Part shown: positions 47,701 through 55,126 of the stretch, piece after piece | Numbering within the stretch: position 1 is the stretch's first letter | Layout: the number at the start of each line of letters is the position of its first letter | Source of the DNA: Gemmatimonadaceae bacterium | GTDB taxonomy: Bacteria; Gemmatimonadota; Gemmatimonadetes; Gemmatimonadales; Gemmatimonadaceae | Direction: 5' to 3' | Assembly: GCA_030835125.1 (NCBI GenBank) | Contig: JAUQWM010000044.1 | Location: 142,969-206,968, forward strand | DNA: 64,000 nt | The notes under the pieces: generated by a model | Databases searched by the model: none | What the model saw: the letters and a program-made list of their open reading frames with translations, nothing else | Told to the model about the DNA's origin: nothing | Position numbers and translations under genes: made by a program

Positions 47701-48296
47701 ACGGCGCGGCGCTGACGCTGAGCTACTACATCGACCAGTATGACTTCGCCACGACCGCGGCCTTCGTGCCCGGCCCGGCCGCGACTGGTAACGTCGCTGG
47801 CTTCACCAGCGGTGGCATCAACAACGGCGTGACGGCGAATGTCCGTGACGTCGCGGCGCAGCAGGCGGCGGTTCCGCTTGTTGCCCCGGTGCTCAACACG
47901 CAGTTGCAGGCGCGTGTCGGTGCCCCGGGCTATGGCGTGATGATCGACTTCCGCATCACGGCCCAGGGCGCGAACGATGTCCTTACGATCCAGGATGCGG
48001 CCGCCAGCTCCGTGACGGCGCCGTTCTGCGATCGCATCGACATCTACCAGGTCATCGACGCGGGTGGTGTTGCTCCGGCTGCCGGTATGGCCGCGAACGA
48101 CGCTTCCATCGGCGATTTTGCTGGTGACATGCTCGTCTACCGCAGCACGGTTTCGCTGGCCCCGGTCCTCACGGACAACGGCTTCCAGCGGTTCTTCACC
48201 TACACCTCCGGCTCGCACCTGCCGGCGGCTGGTGCGAACCTGTACGCCGCTGCGTGCATCAAGAACGGCAGCGCCTTCCTGAGCCCGATCTTCTAA
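44778..48296 (+). CDS. Large surface lipoprotein with Ig-like (BIG2) N-terminal domain
   Basis: 1172 residues. Lipobox GLAAC (Cys about residue 20). An N-terminal BIG2-type domain has ITGISVSPPSATITVGQTTQ, AWSSSNNAVATVNASGQVTG and VAAGDAVITARS. Two further Ala/Thr-rich repeats each contain TGANPTITAV, VGTCVINITATGSGTGL or NGTAQITIQATGSGTGL. The remaining ~800 residues are beta-rich and unrecognised, with paired Cys (CTGGPPC, CNCLAF-like). Rich in Thr, Ala, Gly and Val, poor in charge: a typical exported adhesin or stalk protein. A GGGGAAAGG lies just before ATG 44778. Monocistronic with its own promoter and terminator, suggesting high, independent expression. Confidence 0.8.
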   Translation: MRKLYRSLLATGAVLGLAACGDDVSVTPPAENPIAITGISVSPPSATITVGQTTQVNASVQTNGGTGTIDLTVAWSSSNNAVATVNASGQVTGVAAGDAVITARSNGNTAYAAGAAVRVNAPATLPNALLGLTVTPGNVSIVQGGTATTSTIASTSTGATVTYANASSSPNCTVPATGANPTITAVSVGTCVINITATGSGTGLVTNQIAQAIAVTVTAQPVALTSLTVAPTSWASVPGATQVITTTHQAAAGATVAYANSSSNPAVATVTATGANPTITAVGNGTAQITIQATGSGTGLQTNSISQIVNVAIQAASVSISSLTTCTGGPPCVVGPVNLAGVMGQIEATMNIQSGNQQIGSVAVFMGQPVAGSCTTGVTYVEAARQIFGVNGAPSAPVTLSINTAKFDPTTFAPNWLNGLECIQARLFPVSGPAPDASNTIQFTLTNPDVVYFDASTGTTGGAAGLQHTGNSATQATGAANTWWKGGFTYTAHPVLYSGAANVTGITYTSSACGTATATAAPWTATFSCSGVESAQSITNNPGDVTITYVPAYTLTASPTGFMTAASAGYVPGSPVYSTVTTREDNVGPRTHTPVFNAPGAGGWHGNGSAGVLLATSTSTTAAKAPTSYTVTATDFGVGGSVAGFGLAPAPSITEMTIPVTFASGSTPAGIPLPETLNPTPYFLRGDLTADILGNSGVSTNTVGVSACGGGVPSGSTSVCAHTSVFGVDLNVLDAQYGDRTNSASVGVIWQGLTTQIYSANATTGGVSPGTGATGIAVADWDIAGGPDGAAENVLIDAIDTRSGLDNPSALTQKIVRSNAGGTTNCLAFGTYSMNTILVDNYVQSAAQQLDCGLAAGSRVGEYTWMGYVSDRAGNARLANSAGSPPMAGAISQLQIAIDEALPNITGIGFQTALYVGGQPATYSFSANDDLELWQGSVTLAYAGHAPVNFPYGAAAYSTGAFGTSFDGTFANVVNGAALTLSYYIDQYDFATTAAFVPGPAATGNVAGFTSGGINNGVTANVRDVAAQQAAVPLVAPVLNTQLQARVGAPGYGVMIDFRITAQGANDVLTIQDAAASSVTAPFCDRIDIYQVIDAGGVAPAAGMAANDASIGDFAGDMLVYRSTVSLAPVLTDNGFQRFFTYTSGSHLPAAGANLYAAACIKNGSAFLSPIF

Positions 48297-48327
48297 GGCT
48301 CCTGATGGCGTAGCACGGTTGGAAACG

Positions 48328-48365
48328 ATTGAGCCCCGCCGCAAGGCGGGGCTCAATTGCTTTCT
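48328..48365 (+). terminator. Terminator of the Ig-like lipoprotein gene
   Basis: ATTGAGCCCCGCC (48328-48340) pairs with GGCGGGGCTCAAT (48345-48357) around GCAA, a perfect 13-bp stem, followed by TGCTTTCT. Confidence 0.92.
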
Positions 48366-48492
48366 CCCCATCACAAAGTCGTCGTCAGGCGGACCCGGGC
48401 GTGTCACCCGCGGGTACTCGCCGAGTTGACCGGCCCGCCGCTCGGAGGGTCGTTGCCTGTGAAGGTCCCACTGCTAACGGAGGAGTGACGTC

Positions 48493-48894
48493 GTGGTCAG
48501 ATCGAAGCGCGGCCTGCCGATCGTCCTGGTCGGCGCCGCCATCATGCTTGCCGCCTGCGGGGGCGGCGATGAACGCACGGAACAGGTCCAGGCGGGCATG
48601 TCCCGCGACTCGGTCCTCGCGGCCCTCGCCTCGGGCGCGGACGCCGCGACGCCGGCCGGCGCCCCGAGCGACAGCCTGAAGAACGTCTGGCGAAAGACTC
48701 AGTACCTCATGAACGGCGTGAACATCGAGGTGATCTGGTACTCGCCGTCCGGCGAGAAATGGACCGCCGCGGACACCGTCCCGAAGGAACGCGTCATCCC
48801 GGTCGTGCTGCTCGACGGCAAGGTGGCCGGCGTCGGACGGTCTGCCTATGACCGGGTGGCGGAAGTGTACAAGCTGCCGCCTAACAAGTACTGA
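48493..48894 (+). CDS. Small lipoprotein, possibly BamE/SmpA-like
   Basis: 133 residues from GTG 48493, with GGAGGAG about 9 bases upstream. Lipobox MLAAC (Cys about residue 22), then EQVQAGMSRDSVLAALASG, which has the helix pattern of BamE/SmpA-OmlA domains (GMSxxxVxxxL), followed by strands (VNIEVIWYSPSGEK, VIPVVLLDGKVAGVG). BamE assists beta-barrel assembly; this similarity is weak and the role remains open. It ends in PPNKY, encoded over a GCCTAAC word. A repeat arm starts 14 bases after its stop. Confidence 0.55.
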   Translation: MVRSKRGLPIVLVGAAIMLAACGGGDERTEQVQAGMSRDSVLAALASGADAATPAGAPSDSLKNVWRKTQYLMNGVNIEVIWYSPSGEKWTAADTVPKERVIPVVLLDGKVAGVGRSAYDRVAEVYKLPPNKY

Positions 48895-48907
48895 CCCGGG
48901 GGGACGG

Positions 48908-48975
48908 GCTGCGTGGTGATTGCTGGCAGCTGGGGCTGCCGCTGGGTGCTGGAGCTGGGTGCTGGGGTTCCTGCG
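48908..48975 (+). repeat. GCTGATTGCTGC-class arm, left of lipB
   Basis: GCTGCGTGGTGATTGCTGG followed by GCAGCTGGGGCTGCCGCTGGGTGCTGGAG-type sequence. A diverged copy of the arms at 11461 and 2770. Its inverted partner lies at 49874-49926 on the other side of lipB. Confidence 0.75.
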
Positions 48976-49006
48976 AAGCTGGGGACGGACGGCCGGCCCG
49001 CTCCCG

Positions 49007-49810
49007 CTAGCCCTCGACGGCCGATCGCTCGTGGTTGAATTCCAATTGCGAGCGATCGATGGCCCGGACCTCGCCGAACCCGAACACGGCAGCGAAGGAC
49101 TCCACCACCCCGGCCTTCGCCTCCCGCATGGACACCGGGGCGCCGAGTTCCGCGGAGAGGCTGGTCATGCGGACCCCGGGGATACCGCAGGGGACCATGA
49201 GGTCGAAGTACCGTAGTTCGGTGCTCACGTTGAGGGCGAACCCGTGCCAGGTGACCCAGTCCCTGGCATGGACGCCTATCGAGGCCACCTTTCTGGCCTG
49301 ACCCGACTCCGTCGCTGGTCCGGGCATTCCCGGACGGCCCTCGTCGTCGCGAGGATGCCCTCCAGCCGCGTCCGGGCCACCGGCAAGGGGCATGGGGCCG
49401 TCGGTCCAGACCCCGGTCTGGCCGGGACTCCTGAAGCCGCGAACTCCCATCGACCCCAGCACCCCGATCAGGGCCTCCTCGAGTGCCCGGAGGTACCAGT
49501 GCAGGTCCTGCCGGTGTCCCTTCAGGTCGAAGACGGGATAGCCGACCAGCTGCCCGGGCCCGTGGAACGTGACGTCGCCGCCCCGCTCGACCTCGAACAG
49601 GTCAACGCCCTGCGCCGCCAGGGAATCGCGTGAGACCGTCAGGTTTGCCTGCTTCGCGTTCCGGCCGAGTGTCACGGCCGGCGGGTGCTCGACGAGGATC
49701 AGCAGGTCGTGCGACAACTCCCCACTGATCCGCGCCCGAGCGGCCGCACGCTGCAGCTCGAGGCACTCGGCGTACCCCATCGTTCCGATGTCCGCGACCA
49801 ATAACAGCAT
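49007..49810 (-). CDS. lipB: Lipoyl (octanoyl) transferase LipB
   Basis: 267 residues. Transfers octanoyl from acyl carrier protein to the lipoyl domains of 2-oxoacid dehydrogenases. Contains GELSHDLLILVEHPPAVTLG, RGGDVTFHGPGQLVGYPVFD, the catalytic Lys in RKVASIGVHARDW, and the catalytic Cys in MVPCGIPGVRMTSL. It is longer than usual because of a ~35-residue Gly/Pro/Asp-rich insert (GPMPLAGGPDAAGGHP and onward) between the Trp strand and the catalytic Lys. Works with LipA (58712-59626) to lipoylate PdhC. Flanked on both sides by inverted repeat arms. Confidence 0.93.
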   Translation of the reverse strand: MLLLVADIGTMGYAECLELQRAAARARISGELSHDLLILVEHPPAVTLGRNAKQANLTVSRDSLAAQGVDLFEVERGGDVTFHGPGQLVGYPVFDLKGHRQDLHWYLRALEEALIGVLGSMGVRGFRSPGQTGVWTDGPMPLAGGPDAAGGHPRDDEGRPGMPGPATESGQARKVASIGVHARDWVTWHGFALNVSTELRYFDLMVPCGIPGVRMTSLSAELGAPVSMREAKAGVVESFAAVFGFGEVRAIDRSQLEFNHERSAVEG

Positions 49811-49819
49811 TGGGAATCA

Positions 49820-49858
49820 GGCTCGAGGCTCGAGGCTCGAGGCTCGAGGCTCGAGCCT
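49820..49858. repeat. Heptad array (GGCTCGA) upstream of lipB
   Basis: Five perfect 7-bp copies of GGCTCGA, ending in GCCTCA. The unit itself contains CTCGAG, so the array is partly self-complementary. Only found here within the window. Confidence 0.9.
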
Positions 49859-49873
49859 CACATGGCACACCGC

Positions 49874-49926
49874 CGCCAGCCCCCGCCCGCAGCCGGTGCA
49901 GCAGTAAGCAGCAATCAGTACGTAGC
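49874..49926 (-). repeat. GCTGATTGCTGC-class arm, right of lipB
   Basis: GCCAGCCCCCGCCCGCAGCC ... GCAGTAAGCAGCAATCAGTACG, the inverse of the arm at 48908-48975. It resembles the right end of the mutM-rlmI cluster (CAGCAATCAGTACGCAGC). Confidence 0.8.
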
Positions 49927-49952
49927 CAGCCGTTTAGAACGCAGCCAGCCGT

Positions 49953-51359
49953 CTAGGCGTGAATCATTTTCCCCATCGAGTCGAGCGCCGCCTCCGCGAT
50001 TGCCTCGGCCATCGTGGGGTGGGCGTGCACGGCCAGGTCGATCTCCTCGACCGTGAATTCATTCTCCCGGGCGACCGCCAGTTCGTGGATCAACTCCGTG
50101 GCGTGTGCGCCGATGATGTGCGCGCCGAGGATCTCGCCGTACTTCACGTCACGGATGATCTTCACGAAGCCCTCGGTCTCACCCGACGTGCGCGCGCGGC
50201 CGCTGGCCGAGAACGGGAACTTGCCGACCTTGTAGTCGACCTTCTTTTCCTTGCACTGCTGCTCGGTGAGCCCGATGGACGCCACTTCGGGGTGGCAGTA
50301 GGTCGCGTTCGGGATGTTCCCGTAGTTGATCGGGTGGGTCTGGTGTCCCGCGAGCTGGTCGGCGAGCACGTGGCCCTCGCGTGACCCCTTGTGGGCGAGC
50401 ATCGGGGCGCCGATGACGTCACCGATAGCGTAGATCCCCTTCGCGGCGGTCTGGAACGTCTTCTGGTCCACCTGGATGAAGCCGCGATCGGTGAGCTTCA
50501 CACCCGCCTTCTCGAGGCCGATGCCCTCGGTGTTGGGTGCCCGGCCCGCGGCCACGAGCACCACGTCCACCGTGAGATCCTGCTTCGCTCCCCCGGCATC
50601 GACCGAGAACGACACCGAGTCCTTGCCGACCTTCACGTTCGCGATCTTCGCGCCCGGGATGACGTCGATCTTCCGCTTCTTGAAGGACCGGCCCAGCTCC
50701 GCGCTCACGTCGGCATCCTCGAGCGGGAGGATGGTCGGCATCACGTCGAGGAGCGTGACCTTCGAGCCGAAGGCATTGAACACGTCCGCGAACTCGCAGC
50801 CGACGGCGCCGGCGCCGACGATCGCGATCGACTTCGGCGCCTTCTCCAGCACCAGGGCCTCATCGGACGAGATGACCGACGTCTTGTTGAGTTCCAGCCC
50901 CGCCTGCGGCAGGCCGCGCACCCGCGAGCCCGTGGCGATCACGACGGCCTTCTTCGCCTCGTGCCGCTCCTCCTTGCCGTCGGCCGACTTCACCGAGACT
51001 GACATGCCCCCGGCCAGGGTGGCCGTGCCGCGGATCCATGTGACCTTGTTCTTCTTGAACAGAAACTCGACGCCCTTGGAGTTCTGGAGGCTGACGGCGC
51101 GCGAGCGCTTCATGGCGACGCCGTAGTCGGTGCTGACCTCACCGACGTTCACGCCGAAGTCGGCGGCGTGCCGGACATGGTTCGCCAGGTCCGCGCTGGC
51201 GAGCAGCGCCTTGGCGGGGATGCACCCCCAGAGCACACAGGTGCCGCCCAGGCCTTCCCGCTCGATGACGGCCGTGGAGAGCCCGAGCTGCCCACAGCGG
51301 ATGGCGCCCACGTACCCTGCGGGGCCGCCACCGATGAAGATGACGTCGTACGAAGCCAT
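49953..51359 (-). CDS. lpd: Dihydrolipoyl dehydrogenase (E3)
   Basis: 468-residue FAD enzyme that re-oxidises dihydrolipoamide of PdhC using NAD. FAD site VIFIGGGPAGYVGAIRCGQL, redox disulfide GLGGTCVLWGCIPAKALL, NAD site IAIVGAGAVGCEFADVFNAF, second FAD site GIYAIGDVIGAPMLAHKG, dimer interface AVHAHPTMAEAI with the catalytic His. Full length. Separated from pdhC by the metalloprotease gene and from lipB by repeat arrays. Confidence 0.96.
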   Translation of the reverse strand: MASYDVIFIGGGPAGYVGAIRCGQLGLSTAVIEREGLGGTCVLWGCIPAKALLASADLANHVRHAADFGVNVGEVSTDYGVAMKRSRAVSLQNSKGVEFLFKKNKVTWIRGTATLAGGMSVSVKSADGKEERHEAKKAVVIATGSRVRGLPQAGLELNKTSVISSDEALVLEKAPKSIAIVGAGAVGCEFADVFNAFGSKVTLLDVMPTILPLEDADVSAELGRSFKKRKIDVIPGAKIANVKVGKDSVSFSVDAGGAKQDLTVDVVLVAAGRAPNTEGIGLEKAGVKLTDRGFIQVDQKTFQTAAKGIYAIGDVIGAPMLAHKGSREGHVLADQLAGHQTHPINYGNIPNATYCHPEVASIGLTEQQCKEKKVDYKVGKFPFSASGRARTSGETEGFVKIIRDVKYGEILGAHIIGAHATELIHELAVARENEFTVEEIDLAVHAHPTMAEAIAEAALDSMGKMIHA

Positions 51360-51366
51360 TGGTGTC

Positions 51367-51387
51367 GATTCGTGATTCGTGAGTAGT
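51367..51387 (+). repeat. Short heptad array (GATTCGT) upstream of lpd
   Basis: GATTCGT, GATTCGT, GAGTAGT starting 8 bases before the lpd start on the minus strand. Related to the GACTCGT word in dnaE. Confidence 0.6.
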
Positions 51388-51444
51388 GCCTCGCGAACCC
51401 GGAATCTACTGGCCTGCAGCCCCCCGTTACACCGACGCTCGCCC

Positions 51445-51472
51445 CTCGACCCTCGACCCTCGACCCTCGACC
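51445..51472 (+). repeat. Heptad array (CTCGACC) abutting the metalloprotease stop codon
   Basis: Four perfect 7-bp copies that end exactly at the stop codon (51473-51475) of the minus-strand metalloprotease. The same word abuts the mutM start. Confidence 0.9.
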
Positions 51473-54400
51473 CTATTGCGGCTTCACTTTCGCCCTGACG
51501 CTCCGCACACCGTCGGACAGGGTCACCTCGAGTTCATCGCCCTGGGAAGCGAGGTCCACGGCCCCGCGCGTGATCGAGAGGACCTGCCCCGTCCGGGAGT
51601 TCCGGATGAGGGCCGCCCGGGTGGTCGTCCCGCCCCAGTCGACGCGAACCCGGCCGGTGGCGGTCCGTTGTGCCCGAGGTGCCCCCGGCGCCGGGCCGGC
51701 GCCCGAAGCGCGCTGCTCGGCCTGGCGACCGAGGGCGGAGAACCGGAGGCGGTCGAGCGCGCCCAGGCGGGCCGCCGGGATCACGAAGGCGAAGGTCTGC
51801 TCGTTAGGGTCGGCCGCGTCGGCGATCCGGTCGCCCTCGAAATCGAAGGCGAACAGCGGCTCCCCGCCCGGCCCGAACCCCTCGAGGCGATTGGGTCCAC
51901 CCCGCCGGGGAAGGGACGGCGGCGCATCCACCTCGAACGCAGGCTCCAGCACCAGCCGGCCACTCGTGATCCGGCCCCAGACCAGCAGGTTGCGCGACGA
52001 CACCGGCGCCGGCGCGACGATGCGCGCGCTGGTCACCATCGGGTTGGCCGCCCGGAAGGTCAGGATGGCCTTGTAGTTGTAGTCGCTGATCCACTCGTTC
52101 GAGCAGTACGACATCAGGTCGGGCCGGGTCGCCGGCAGGATCGTGCCCGACACGATGTCATACCCGAAGTGCCCGATCTGCGCGTTCGGGTACGGATAGA
52201 ACGGGTCCACGCCCGACGGTCCACCGCACGGCGCGTGCAACCGGCCGAAGTTGTGCCCGAACTCGTGGGCCAGCACCCCGGTGCCGCTGGGCAGGTGGTC
52301 CCACCCGATGGACGCCGGCACGGAGATGTAGCCGAGTCCCGCGACGCCTGACGAGTAGCCGACCTTCACCACTCCGTAGTAGTGCCGGCCATTGTTGTCG
52401 AGCGCGCGGAGCGCGTTGATCTCCCCGAGCAGCTGGGACCAGTTGGTCCCGCCGGATTGCAGGGCCGGACCGGTATAGGTGTACGGGGCGCGCACATCGG
52501 CGTCTACCGTGGTCAGCGGGAACATCTTCAGCATCGGGGCGACGTAACTCGCCTTGTTCGAGGCATCCACGTTCCCCGTCTGCCCGGTGGCGCTCTGCGT
52601 GACCGGAACCAGCGTCACGTCGAGCTGGCTCACGGTCCGGATGTCGAGCGCGAGAGGCGTGCCATTGGAGGGAAGGGTGTTGTCGGCTTCGTTCGACTCC
52701 GCGACCGCGCCGGTCGGGTCGACATCCGCCAGCACGCTCAGTCCCGGCTGCAACTGGGCGCCAGTGAGGGTCGCGTTCCACGACGAGGTCAGCGAGGACT
52801 CGTCGACGATGGTCGGCACCGAGGCGCCAGGTGCCGGGATGGTGATCGTGTTGACGAGGACGGCGCCGTTGTAGAACCGGACGCGCACCGATAGCTGTGC
52901 GGCATTCGCCTGGTTGGCGCGCACGAAGACGCGCAGGAGCGCGTTCCGCCCGCTGACGAGCGGCACCGTGCCCGCGTAGGTCTGGACCGACTGCGTGATG
53001 TAGGCGCCGTCGATGCAGAGGTTGAGCCCCCCGCCGCCGGGCGCCGTGTAGGTCACCGTGGCGACCTGGGCCTGGCCCGCGCCGACGATCACCTGCTGCG
53101 AGGACGGCGCCGCCGCGTAGACGACGCACGGCTGGACGACGTTCGCCGCGGTGATGGTGTACGTCCCCGGCGTCACGTTCGAGAACGTCTGCGACGTCGT
53201 CGGGGTCGCGCTGAACCCGCCTGGTCCCGTGATCGTGATCGCCGCGGGGATGCCGCCGGCGAGACCCGACACCGTCAACTGCAGCGAGCTGGCTGCCGCC
53301 GTGTAGTTCACCGATGCGTTGACGGGCACCGTCGACGCGGACACGACCACCGGCTGACTCGATGGCGACGGCGAGAAGCTGCCGCCGTTGTTCACCACCC
53401 CGGCAGTCACCTGGTAGGTCCCGGGCGCCAGGCCGCTGATGGTCGTCGATCCCGTGACCGGAAGCGTGAAGCCGCCGGGGCCCGTCACCGTGATGGCGGC
53501 CGCGACTCCCTGCGGCAGGCCGGTGACGGTCAGCGCCATCAGCCCGGAGTTCAGTCCGTACACCACGCTGACGGGGACAGGAACTGCCGACGCCGACACC
53601 GTGACGCCTTGGCTCGACGGAGATGGCGCGTAGACGTGCACACCCGACGTGATGCTCGTCGCCGCGATCGTATAGGTGCCCGGTGCAAGGTCGTTCAGGG
53701 TCGCGGACCCGGTGAGTTGTGCCGTGAACCCACCCGGCCCGGTGACCGTCACGCTCGCAGTGCTGCCTTGCGGCACCCCGGTCACGGTGACACTGAGCGC
53801 GCCGGAGGCGAGCGCATAGTTGATCGCCGCCTGCGTGGCCGACGTGGAGGCGGGAACGTTGACCTGCTGCGACGCCGGTGTGGGGGCATACGTCGCACCG
53901 CCGGCGGTCAATGACGAGGCGGTGATCGTGTATGTCCCCGGCACGAGTCCCGTGAGGGTCGCGCCAACCGCGGGGGTTGCCGAGTAGCCGCCTGGCCCCG
54001 TCACCTGGATCGCGGGCGCACTGCCATTCGGGTGTCCGCCGACATTGATCGTCAGGCGACCCGTGGCCAGCGCGTACGTGACGGTCGACTGCGATGGTGC
54101 TTCAGCGGCGACCACCGTCACATCCGTGGCCGGCGGTGCGCGATACGTGTCAACGCCGGTGATGATCGGGTCGCCGACGACCGTGTAGGTCCCCGGCTGC
54201 AGGTTGGTCAGCGTCGTCGTGGCCGCGAGAGTCGATGCGTACCCTCCGGGCCCGGTGACGTGGACGGCCCCCGAGACACCCCCAGGCAGTCCGCCGACGG
54301 TGACGGTCAGCGAACCCGTCGAGAGCATGTACGTGAACGATGCCGGCGAGGGCGTCGCGCTGGCCGCGACATTGACGTTCAGCACCCCGGTCTGCGCGGT

Positions 54401-54964
54401 CCATGTCGAGCCGACCGCCTGTACCGGTCTCGCCTCGACGACGTAGGTACCTGGTGCGAGGCCTGGGATCGTGAAGGGCTCGGTCACCGTTCGGCCGTAT
54501 CCCCCGGGGCCCGAAATGACGATCAGCGCCGGGGTCGCGGTGGGAAGGCCCGTGTACGCGATGGCCAGCGACCCGGACGCGAGGACGTAGTTGATCGCGG
54601 TGGCCGACGCGTGTGCTCCCGCGCCGACGACGACAGACTGCGTCGTCGGTGATCCCGAATAGAGCGACCCATCATGCGTGACGTCGGTGACCGTGATGAG
54701 GTAGGAGCCGGCCGCAAGGTCCGTCAGCGTGCTCGTTCCATTCAGCGACCTGGAAAACCCGCCGGGGCCATTCACCGTCACGACCGCCGGCGTGGTCCCC
54801 GGCAGTCCGCCGATGGAGATGGTCAGCGTCCCGTAGACTGACGGTTCCGGGTCAGGCCCGGACGGGTCCCCGGGCGAGCATGCGACGATCAGCACGGCGA
54901 CCGTGGCCATGGCCCATGCGCGTACGACGCCCGGCGAACGGGAGAGCCACTGCGGAAGCGACAT
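51473..54964 (-). CDS. Lipoprotein metalloprotease with seven ~85-residue repeats
   Basis: 1163 residues from ATG 54964, with AAGG about 6 bases upstream. Lipobox VLIVAC (about residue 26). Seven tandem beta-sandwich repeats follow (about 40-630), each with a GLP, TGPGGF/Y and LAPGTYT pattern and ending in a Tyr-Ala or Tyr-x boundary. Next is a CARDB-like segment (AQLSVRVRFYNGAVLVNTIT, VDPTGAVAESNEADNTLP). The catalytic domain has HEFGHNFGRLHAPC (about 900-913), a metzincin-type HExxHxxxxxH zinc site with a Met-turn candidate DLMSYCS. A secreted, surface-anchored protease is likely. It interrupts the pdh-lpd order without an obvious metabolic link. Confidence 0.85.
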   Translation of the reverse strand: MSLPQWLSRSPGVVRAWAMATVAVLIVACSPGDPSGPDPEPSVYGTLTISIGGLPGTTPAVVTVNGPGGFSRSLNGTSTLTDLAAGSYLITVTDVTHDGSLYSGSPTTQSVVVGAGAHASATAINYVLASGSLAIAYTGLPTATPALIVISGPGGYGRTVTEPFTIPGLAPGTYVVEARPVQAVGSTWTAQTGVLNVNVAASATPSPASFTYMLSTGSLTVTVGGLPGGVSGAVHVTGPGGYASTLAATTTLTNLQPGTYTVVGDPIITGVDTYRAPPATDVTVVAAEAPSQSTVTYALATGRLTINVGGHPNGSAPAIQVTGPGGYSATPAVGATLTGLVPGTYTITASSLTAGGATYAPTPASQQVNVPASTSATQAAINYALASGALSVTVTGVPQGSTASVTVTGPGGFTAQLTGSATLNDLAPGTYTIAATSITSGVHVYAPSPSSQGVTVSASAVPVPVSVVYGLNSGLMALTVTGLPQGVAAAITVTGPGGFTLPVTGSTTISGLAPGTYQVTAGVVNNGGSFSPSPSSQPVVVSASTVPVNASVNYTAAASSLQLTVSGLAGGIPAAITITGPGGFSATPTTSQTFSNVTPGTYTITAANVVQPCVVYAAAPSSQQVIVGAGQAQVATVTYTAPGGGGLNLCIDGAYITQSVQTYAGTVPLVSGRNALLRVFVRANQANAAQLSVRVRFYNGAVLVNTITIPAPGASVPTIVDESSLTSSWNATLTGAQLQPGLSVLADVDPTGAVAESNEADNTLPSNGTPLALDIRTVSQLDVTLVPVTQSATGQTGNVDASNKASYVAPMLKMFPLTTVDADVRAPYTYTGPALQSGGTNWSQLLGEINALRALDNNGRHYYGVVKVGYSSGVAGLGYISVPASIGWDHLPSGTGVLAHEFGHNFGRLHAPCGGPSGVDPFYPYPNAQIGHFGYDIVSGTILPATRPDLMSYCSNEWISDYNYKAILTFRAANPMVTSARIVAPAPVSSRNLLVWGRITSGRLVLEPAFEVDAPPSLPRRGGPNRLEGFGPGGEPLFAFDFEGDRIADAADPNEQTFAFVIPAARLGALDRLRFSALGRQAEQRASGAGPAPGAPRAQRTATGRVRVDWGGTTTRAALIRNSRTGQVLSITRGAVDLASQGDELEVTLSDGVRSVRAKVKPQ

Positions 54965-55126
54965 GACTGCCTTGTCTGGTTGCTGCGTTTCGGGGTTCGG
55001 CGATGCCCGGCGCCATCGTGTGATGACGCTCGGGGGCTCGGCCCGCAACCGCCATTGCCACAACGGGTTCAGTCCCCTGAAATCGGTGACTTTCCCGTCA
55101 GTTTCGCGGTGTCCCGAGACCCGGCC

